From NCBI GenBank assembly GCA_050084515.1, contig CM114275.1:15686001-15750000 (forward strand): a stretch of DNA of 64,000 nucleotides. The letters are read 5' to 3'. The notes under the pieces were generated by a model, which did not search any database, had not been told where the DNA came from, and was given only the letters and a program-made list of their open reading frames with translations. Below, one piece after another: positions 56,738 to 64,000 of this stretch. Every line of letters begins with the position of its first letter. The stretch's first letter is position 1. The stretch comes from Blasia pusilla. Taxonomy: Eukaryota; Marchantiophyta; Marchantiopsida; Blasiales. Position numbers and translations under genes: made by a program.

Positions 56738-56765
56738 CGCGAAACCCGTTGCGCCGGGTTTCGCG
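56738..56765. promoter_or_regulatory. GC-rich palindrome upstream of CRL
   Basis: CGCGAAACCCG (56738-56748) and its exact complement CGGGTTTCGCG (56755-56765) flank a 6-base loop. Each arm holds a TTTCGCG core that resembles E2F-type sites. A regulatory role is only a possibility. Confidence 0.4.
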
Positions 56766-57019
56766 AGGCAGTGGGCGACTGTGGGTCCGACTGGGTCGGG
56801 GCGGTCGGGGGACGAAGTGCCGTGTCGGCGCACAGGTGGAGGTGACTCGTCTACCGGGCACCTGGGGGCCCGGTCGGCCTAAGCATCCATCGCATCCGCA
56901 GGGTTAGATCTTAGATGGAGTCGCGTCAAGGAATCAATGCGGAGCAGTAGAGCATTATCTATCTGCAGAGTTTGCTCGAATTCGTTGGATTTGCTGCGGA
57001 GGATGACGCCCTAGTAGCT

Positions 57020-57050
<31 letters not shown>

Positions 57051-57124
57051 GGTGGAGAGTCGGAGCAGAGCAGGCCCGGCGGGAACGCGCGTTAGTCCAC
57101 ACACAGAGAGAGAGAGAGAGAGAG
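57020..57124 (+). repeat. GCA/GTA and (AG)n microsatellites in the CRL leader region
   Basis: GCA units at 57020-57038 pass into GTA units up to 57050. An AG run at 57105-57122 lies about 95 bases before the start codon, mirroring the GA run upstream of RPN7. Confidence 0.9.
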
Positions 57125-57169
57125 GAGGGAGGGAGCGAGGGAAAGAGGAGGAATCTGGGGTGAGGAAGG

Positions 57170-57215
57170 ATGAGTAATGGGGGGTGTAGCTAGAGCGTGA
57201 GAAGACCGGATGTAA
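57170..57215 (+). promoter_or_regulatory. Two upstream ORFs of CRL, one a minimal AUG-UAA
   Basis: A 7-codon upstream ORF occupies 57170-57193. A start-stop element ATGTAA lies at 57210-57215, only three bases before the main ATG at 57219. A start-stop so close would be expected to hold back translation of the main frame. The bases GTAAGC in it could also serve as a splice donor. Confidence 0.55.
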
Positions 57216-57218
57216 GCA

Positions 57219-60200
57219 ATGGCAGGCACGGTGCCTGCCAAGGCCAGCTCCATCACGAAGGACAATTTCGATTTTGATGGAGGAGGAGGAGGAGGAGGAG
57301 GAGGGGGTGCTACGCCGGGCACGGGTTCAGGGGGCGGAAATGCTCCCCCGGGTGCGGGGAATGGAAGGCGATTAGTGCGCAGTCTTGTGATCAAAGCTGC
57401 ATGCCTCGTCGGAGGTGCGTTTCTGCTGAAGCGGTTGACTAAGACTACCACACGCCGGGATCATGCCCGCATTGTGGCGCAGTCGCTCAGCGGAGAAAAG
57501 GTTCATCTACTGCCCACGAGTGTGGAATTTTCTTGTACGCAGATTAGGTTTGAAGCCATGGATGGTAGGAATGGCAGTCAGCACTGCAACGTGGCCACTG
57601 TTTGAAGATCGATTCGGTTTTTATCGATTTATGGAATGCGAATTGGCAGACATTGGACGGAACTTCGTTCTTACGACTGGAATTTGACAGAACTGAGTTC
57701 GATCATTTAGCCGTCGAACATTAGAAGTGATTGCTTGCACGATTGGTTGTGGAAGAAAGATAACGTTGTGAAATTTAGGCTGAGCCTTTGTTTATCTGAA
57801 TTGCCTTTCAGTTTTCTACCGAGCAAGCAGCCCGAGATCCCATGACATACTTCAATCTCAGGTAACGGACAGGGCCCTCTTGTCGCAACCCTCTTAGCAG
57901 TTTGTGAGAACTCTAGAAGTTTACCAACCGTCCTTGAAATTGGTTTGTGACGTCTTTATGCAGGCTGCTGGCATGTCCTGCGACTGTACTCGCCGATGGA
58001 GCGCGAGTGCTATATTTTGAACAGGTCTCTGCCCCTTGACGAGTCGATTGGTTGTGTAGAATTGCTAATATTCGCGCGTGTGCAAGATGAAGCGCTGAGA
58101 GCATCTCACGACAATTTACGGTCATGGCCCTGCTAATTTACCCTATCGTCGCAGGCTAATTTCTAGATTACAGAAGATTTATCGTTGGTGGTCAAAAGAA
58201 TTCGAGTAGACAGAGTAATGGCAGAATGTCTTCCTAATTTCATACGACAATCAAGAGTCGGTTGCTGTGGGGCTTTCCATCTAAACTACGTGCCAACACT
58301 TCAAAGAACATAGTGAGGCGTTGATTGTTAGCTATCCGGATGTCTGTACGGTGTGAAAATATTGTCCAGCTGTACAAACCTTGCAATTTGAGTAATCTAA
58401 ACTAGATGAAAAGATCCAACCCAGTTAATCGCTGACTTGCGAGTGCGCCTTGGCTTTCTTTATCATGCTTCGCGGGAGAAGGCATTTTGGAGAACACCGG
58501 AGAGACCTTACCGACAGGTGTGAGACGCGGTCCTTAGTCACTCTAGATTGCTAACATCAGAAGATCGAAGAGATAGAGTAACAAAGAGATGAGCAGATTG
58601 TTTCCGTTTGCTGTTCCTTAAGCTTGGGTGTTGTTCTGAAGCAGGAGTGTTTTATTTCTAGAGTAAACTCTATTGTTCGTCAGAGCAAGTGATAGTTCCT
58701 TTGGTGGTTCGGTTTCCAATTTTTGGCTGGATGGTAAGATTAGATGAATCAGTTGCAGGCATTGTTTCTTGTGAAGCTGATTAGTTTTTACCTGGATTTG
58801 AACAGAGGTTCTACATGGTGAAACCCTGCCCAAAGGAGATGAAATGTGACGTGGAGGTTTGCAACTCTACATCACCAACTGTCCATTGTCGGCATTTTAA
58901 CCAATGTTTCACACTGTGTATTTCTTATTTATCAAATTGTTGCTTTTGATTCCTGCGGGACACAAAGGTTCTGCTGATTTGTGTCTGCCAGGTAAATGGG
59001 ATGCTGTCGATTTCCTTTCTTTTACTAATGAAACTTCAAGGTTATCTGCCATGATCAAGCTAGCGAGTGTGGACTCTTGCTCTGATTCCATCTACAAGTA
59101 GAGTTTGCTGAATCAACCGGAGTGTTTGCACTTGTGATTACAGGTGGCATCATATGCAGTGAGAGACATTGAGGAGTATAGAAATTATTGTGATCGACCC
59201 AACAATCAAAGGCCACAACCAGTAGAAGTTGTGGGGGTAAGTTAAACTTGAATCTCCTTTTTGTATTCATGACAATACTAGTCTGATTCTACATGAGTTT
59301 GAGGGCAAAACGTCTTCAATGAAGGATCGCGGAAGGAAAGTACATTTTTTTGTAGTTCAATTTCAAGCATTCACTAATTGCGGACTCAAGAGCACATAGC
59401 TCATCTGTGCCAAATGTTATTTTGTTGTAGTGATGTCAATGGCAGAAAACCGTGAAGCAATGGGCTTTTCTCTCAGCATGTTTTCATAAACTGGTCAACA
59501 GAGGATGGCATTTTAACTAGTGTCTTAAACTATGTATTCATTATTTTTAGCATATCCTGTATTTTATAGTGACCCGTAGGAGTATGTCAGTTCCCTCTAT
59601 CTTAGTTCTCTTGAGTTCTGATCTCTGCCAAGAACATGTGAGTCCCCATAAATAATGTTGGCAAGCAACTAGTCTCCCAAAAGTTCAAGATGGGTGGTAA
59701 CCTATGTTTTTCGAATTATTTTTTAGAGTTTTTCTTGTTCTTTTTCTTCTGGACACAGGACATGGCTGAACATCTTACAACTGTTTATCTATCAAAATGT
59801 GAACGTGGAAGGAGATGTCTCTATGAGGGCTCTACTCCTCCTGGGGGATTTCCAAATTCTTGGGTAAGCTTTTCTTTCTTTCTTTCTAACAAGTCCAATT
59901 GTACCAGTGTTCTGTGCGTAGAGTATAGCTACTTTTGTTGAACGTTGTGAATTTCAGACTGTCACGGCAAGTTTAAACAAGCTTCTGTACCACACAGTAC
60001 TTGGAGAGTTTAGAGTTCAACGTAGACTCCTGTTTGGTAAGTTCTTTTGATAATAAAATGATAGGGTGTGGTTACACAAAGGATCAGGACATTGGTTCTT
60101 TTTCAATACCTATGCATTCTCTGCTGTGCCTTTAAATCTGTATTAGTGCCCTCTTGCATTGCGTGTTTCCAGAATGGTGCGACAAGGTGCACATCAGAAC

Positions 60201-60558
60201 TGACAATCTATAAGACCGGCGAGATTCATTGCTGGGACCGTGCCTATGACGATGAGGGGAACCAGGTACTTTAAAAATAAAATTTGATGATGTTGGGAGA
60301 TACTTGCCAATATTACTGGTTTCTGCAAACCACATCTTCCTGATTTTGTTGTGGAAGATTCAGTCTGGCTTCAAATTGGGTTCTCGAAATGTGAGTAATT
60401 CTTAATAAACGTGATTGGCTTGACAGGTCTGGGGTGTTAGACAGGGCCCATATGAGTTCAAACCTGGAAACTCAAGTGCAAGCGGAGCATTGTCCGAGTC
60501 TGACTTCATAACCTCGTTACAAAAGAAGGATGATACGTCCCTGGACACCCTCTCATGA
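57219..60558 (+). CDS. CRL: CRL (CRUMPLED LEAF), CpcT/CpeT-like chromophore lyase of the plastid envelope; 9 exons
   Basis: Exons are 57219-57500, 57812-57861, 57964-58024, 58482-58517, 58806-58856, 59144-59236, 59759-59863, 60173-60265 and 60427-60558, all GT-AG and in phase. They give 300 codons plus stop, longer than the roughly 260 residues I recall for Arabidopsis because of a Gly-rich N-terminus (FDFDGGGGGGGGGG) and an extended C-terminus. One membrane segment follows (SLVIKAACLVGGAFLLKRL), then the CpcT-like domain: FSTEQAARDPMTYFNLR, ARVLYFEQAFWRTPERPYRQ, RFYMVKPCPKEMKCDVE, RCLYEGSTPPGGFPNSW, NGATRCTSEL and VWGVRQGPYEFKPG. In plants CRL sits in the outer plastid envelope and its loss disturbs plastid division; relatives attach bilins to phycobiliproteins. 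No lesion was seen. Confidence 0.95.
59958..60036 (+). other. Possible cassette (poison) exon in CRL intron 7
   Basis: A 79-base open stretch is bordered by ATTTCAG and G|GTAAGTT, both close to splice consensus. Its length is not a multiple of three. Inclusion between exons 7 and 8 would shift exon 8 into a frame that soon meets TAA. Confidence 0.35.
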
Positions 60559-62069
60559 TGACACTCTCCTCTCCCCTTGAATGGCAGTGTTCGCCTGTGA
60601 AGTTTGAAGCTCTGTGTGTATTCTTCATCTAAGATTGTAGATTGTGGAGCCATACCTACTGATCAGGAAGCCATGTGTCTTGTATTAAGTTTTTGGACAT
60701 GTGGTTAAGTGCTGCTTGGATCTTTTAGGAGTGTGCAGGCTGTATTCACTTGCAGTCCTTTGAATCGGTGACGAGAGCTGAGGCCTGAAGACTTTGAAGG
60801 CATTCTCACCAATGTGTATTTTTAGTGTTCAGACCAGATTGTTCATGTACAGTATCTTCCTACTTGATTTACTTTCTAGACAATTACCTGCTGGATGCAC
60901 CTTCTGTGTATTCTAAGATTAGTGAAAGGTGCCTGCAGTTTCTGCCAGAAGTTTGTTCAATTTCACTGGTCAGTGGTTGATGCGTTCAGACTTTATGACC
61001 CCAAAGTGCACGTTTTGTGTTGATGATGAACTTCTTAAGTGATCTGTTCGGTCATTGTCCCACCAATTTTTCTTACAAGATCTGTTTGTATTTTTAAGCA
61101 TATCATCTTCGGCTTTTGGTGCTCGACTTATAGAGATCCAAATTCATGCAGTAAGCCAAAGGTGTCAATTCAACCTTTCTATGCTGTTTGAAATGACTTT
61201 TGAAGGTAGTGCTATTGTGATAACAGTCCACATCGAAAAGAAAAACCATCAGTTGTTTTGAAACCTTCTGCTTGTAACTACTCTCGAAGGGCATGACACT
61301 TCCTCGGGATACGTGATGCAGGTAGTGGTAGCTGTTCATACGTGCTCATGTTATAGACGTTCCTCTCGCATGGTACTTGAGGTCTATTTGGATGAAAAGT
61401 CTAGGGGATGCTGCCCTAACCAAAATAGAAACAACTGGATCAATACTTCATAACATTGTTGGAAACTCAATTTTTTTAATTGATGGCCAATTTCCTCGCG
61501 GAACCACGCCAATCCGGAATATAATAAAATAATTCAACAAATGGCAAAAAATGGCACCTGTCCACATTATGTGGAATGGGAGGCCTTTCCATCAAGTTGA
61601 TTGGGCGACAATGAACTCTGACTGGAGTGCGCTTCCCAAGTCGGGCATTTTGCATTGAGTACCTGAGTAAGACCAGAAAGCGGGAGAACACTCACTTGCT
61701 GTCCACAGTCTACTGTGAAGAGTGCTCGGGAAGCAGTTCGCATTCCCGGATTGTGCACCGAAGCTTTTCCACCACTTACAACATGAGTAGTGGAGTCGAT
61801 CCAGATGGCCTTTTCTGGTCCACGTCGTTTCCGAGGGCTTCGACATAACCAGGACCCGTTGGGAAGGCTGCCGGTTTAGGGACAAGCTGCACTGATAAGG
61901 ACCCAAAACTACCGGAGTACAAACGACAATTTGAATCCTGGGGACGCGGGCTGACAGGAGGCAGACTTTTGAGCAGTTTTGCTGCCCGGAAGTGAGTTTT
62001 TAAGGGTTTGGATAGATCGAAGAAGAGGGACAGTTCTCTACAGTGAATTAATTTCTCCATTATCACCAT

Positions 62070-62109
62070 TATCACCTGTCCACATCCCTTATCACCTGTC
62101 CACATCCCT
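62070..62109 (+). repeat. 20-bp unit in tandem, two copies
   Basis: ATCACCTGTCCACATCCCTT is repeated head to tail without change. Confidence 0.9.
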
Positions 62110-62524
62110 TCTGAGCACGCATGAGTTTTCTTTCAGAGGAAATCACTTCAAAATCAAGCTCTCCCGTTTTGTCAATACCATAGTAGTGCAGAATTTGAGT
62201 AGTGGAATTTCTCGGCATGGTGTGCTTCTAATTTCCTCTCAGCATAAGCGTTTATCATGCAATTCAATAGACCACAAGCAATGTTTAGAGGAGGACTATC
62301 TCTGCCATAAAATTGGTTCCCTCGACTAGATTCGGACCAACTTGTATGGGGAATACACACCTTGCAAACTTATAGATGGAAGCAATCGCGTGGCCAGTCC
62401 TTTTTTATACGATTCCTTTCCATTTTTTCCAACCATAGTTCATACTTCGTCACATAGGCACGAGAGAGCTATAAAACAATCTATCTATTCAACAAGATAC
62501 ACATAAACACATTTGTATCGGAAA

Positions 62525-62775
62525 TAGTTGTCATTGTGCTGAATGTAACATGAACAATAGGCAAGTGTAGGCAAATATGCCATTGTAGATAGTTGTCATT
62601 GCGGTAGATAATAGCTACGTGTCATTATACATACCCTCTTGTGTGCACAGCGGGATTGATGATCGAAACTACTTAATTGTCGAAATAGTTGTCATTACGG
62701 TGAATAATAGCCACGAGTCATAATACATACCCTCTTGTGGGCACAGCGGGATTAAAGGTCGAAATTACTTACTTT
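62525..62775 (+). repeat. Diverged repeats of about 96 bp
   Basis: AGTTGTCATT occurs at 62525, 62591 and 62687. The last two begin units that share TAATAGC, CATACCCTCTTGTG and GCACAGCGGGATT. The first unit is partial. Confidence 0.8.
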
Positions 62776-63052
62776 CACTTTGTCCACGCTTATAAGCAAA
62801 CATGGAAATATTCCTCTGGCACTTTTCCACATCGGAATTTCACTTTTTCCCGAAGATGTTGGGCACAAATGCGATGAATATAAACCGGGAAAACAACATG
62901 ATCATCATGTTAAAGTCCCTTCTACCTATTTGAGTTAACAACTACATTTGGATCCTTGAGGGTAGGAATTGCAATCTTTCAATCAGAGATGTGAAAATCT
63001 CTGATTGAAACTTGCTGCTCCCGAGTAAGCCATGTTACTATGGCTCCTCTCG

Positions 63053-63493
63053 TTAAAACCATTCCCAATACTCATTGCTCTCACAAGGAAAAATGCCATA
63101 CGCTAGAATGATGGTGTTGACATTTCCATCCAACATTGAAGCTATGAAAATTTGTAGAAGATACTTCGTAAGTTTTGAACGGCATGCATCCAAGCCAACT
63201 ACCTTTTGGAGAAATGGTATAATGGACTTCATGGTTGATGGACATACAAACAATTGCTTAAACCTAGTAGATTCCAAGTTCCAAACACCATAAGCAACGA
63301 TAGGAAGAGTGTGAGCTTCCTTCACAAGGCGAATGAAGGTTGGGATTATGAGGAAACTAGCCTGCTTGCCACCATTTATCCCATCCCAATACATTTCCCT
63401 GCATCTCCAAGCAAGGAAGTACAATGTTTGCTTTGTGGAATTTTGGGCAAGAAAATGTACAAGCCTACCCACACGTATGCTCGATTGATGCAC
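63053..63493 (-). CDS. Unassigned open frame, 146 codons
   Basis: I do not recognise this protein. Segments such as LPIVAYGVWNLESTRFKQLF and MKSIIPFLQKVVGLDACRSK have the hydrophobic spacing of helical (ARM-like) repeats. No splice-linked partner exons could be shown. It could be a gene remnant, an exon of a gene running beyond the window, or chance. Confidence 0.25.
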   Translation of the reverse strand: MHQSSIRVGRLVHFLAQNSTKQTLYFLAWRCREMYWDGINGGKQASFLIIPTFIRLVKEAHTLPIVAYGVWNLESTRFKQLFVCPSTMKSIIPFLQKVVGLDACRSKLTKYLLQIFIASMLDGNVNTIILAYGIFPCESNEYWEWF

Positions 63494-64000
63494 AATCCTC
63501 TTTGCTTATACCATTGAAAGCCACTTGGCCTTGTAGGTAGGATCTATCCATGTGTGAATGTGACCCAAACTTGTGTGCTTCAGGTTGCACACAGTTATCT
63601 TGTAGCCGCAAGACTTTTTATGTCGTTGGCGTCTTATTCTCCATTCACAAATTTTCTCAACCTTCGGTCTTCCCTCCTCATATTCCACACATATGTATCC
63701 CACAAATTTACCATATGCACCATTCCGAATCCTTGGGTTTGTTTTTTTCCTTTGATGTTTCTCCACGCTTTCTTATTTTCTGAACAAAATTGCTTGATGA
63801 TGGCAATACTTCAGTGAAAGAATTCTTGAAGACGGTCCCATTAGGCCTCTTGGTATGTTATGGACGCCATGGTGCTTCCTTACCAAGAGAAACCCTAGGA
63901 ATTTTAGAGTCCTTATTTCCTTCACTTCCTTCACTTAACACTAAAATATCCAATACTTCCTGGCACATACTAGCTATTGTAGGGTAAATGTGATTAGTAG

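Larger units (their letters stand above)
60559..64000. other. CRL 3' UTR and intergenic DNA
   Basis: The first few hundred bases should hold the CRL 3' UTR. Beyond that there are only short open frames, two small repeat groups and one unassigned 146-codon frame (63053-63493). Confidence 0.55.

Noticed and set aside
56543-56907. Open frames in the GC-rich region upstream of CRL
   Set aside because: Overlapping frames on both strands arise from GCT repeats and high GC. No conserved protein is visible.
62525-62775. CRISPR-like array
   Set aside because: The units are diverged, adjacent and without uniform spacers, and the genome is a plant nucleus.
1-64000. tRNA, rRNA or other structural RNA genes
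   Set aside because: No tRNA-like cloverleaf with both A and B boxes at proper spacing or rRNA-like stretch was recognised by eye. A tRNAscan or Rfam run would be needed to exclude small ones.

Overview
This window looks like nuclear DNA of a land plant. It holds three plant-type genes with GT-AG introns: a proteasome subunit and two plastid proteins. It also has TTTAGGG-type telomere units and a dense nest of Ty3/gypsy elements. The lineage cannot be fixed from the sequence alone. The gene-poor, element-rich layout would suit a bryophyte, lycophyte or fern.

Layout. (1) Bases 1-19440: Element A, an Athila-like Ty3 retrotransposon with an extra open region after integrase. Its integrase is split by Element B1 (5332-15020, 4-bp target duplication AAGA). 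(2) 19494-19829: a LINE fragment. (3) 21531-25360, minus: FKBP19, nine exons, with a SINE-like insertion in an intron. (4) 25361-29656: AT-rich intergenic DNA with short duplications. (5) 29657-33337, minus: RPN7, eight exons. (6) 33830-34586, minus: an old LTR. (7) 34591-40645, minus: Element B2, itself interrupted by the 1.25-kb deletion derivative B4 (37436-38685, target duplication GACG). (8) 40646-44181: intergenic. (9) 44182-44317: a cluster of perfect hairpins. (10) 44318-48755: Element C, a 5'-truncated chromodomain retrotransposon with its 3' LTR. (11) 48790-52688: Element B3, 5'-truncated. (12) 52689-54420, minus: a LINE pseudogene. (13) 57219-60558, plus: CRL, nine exons. (14) To 64000: intergenic.

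The most interesting object is the Element B family. Pooled over its three large copies it encodes, in order, Gag (CCHC knuckles), an aspartic-protease region, a DNA cytosine-5 methyltransferase (motifs DLFGG, WPCQG, ENV and a WWTN/RRHMLGQAMD C-terminus), reverse transcriptase (YIDD), RNase H, a DDE integrase with H2C2 finger, and a PHD finger after integrase. It therefore appears to combine a writer of DNA methylation with a chromatin reader. Its termini are also odd: the sequence reads A1 - coding - B1 - A2 - B2 (split direct repeats), bounded by TGTCATG...CACGACA. Every copy here is broken by stops, frameshifts or deletions, so these are dead copies.

The three host genes look intact. Exon joins were worked out by eye from splice consensus and from remembered family sequences; no alignment was run.
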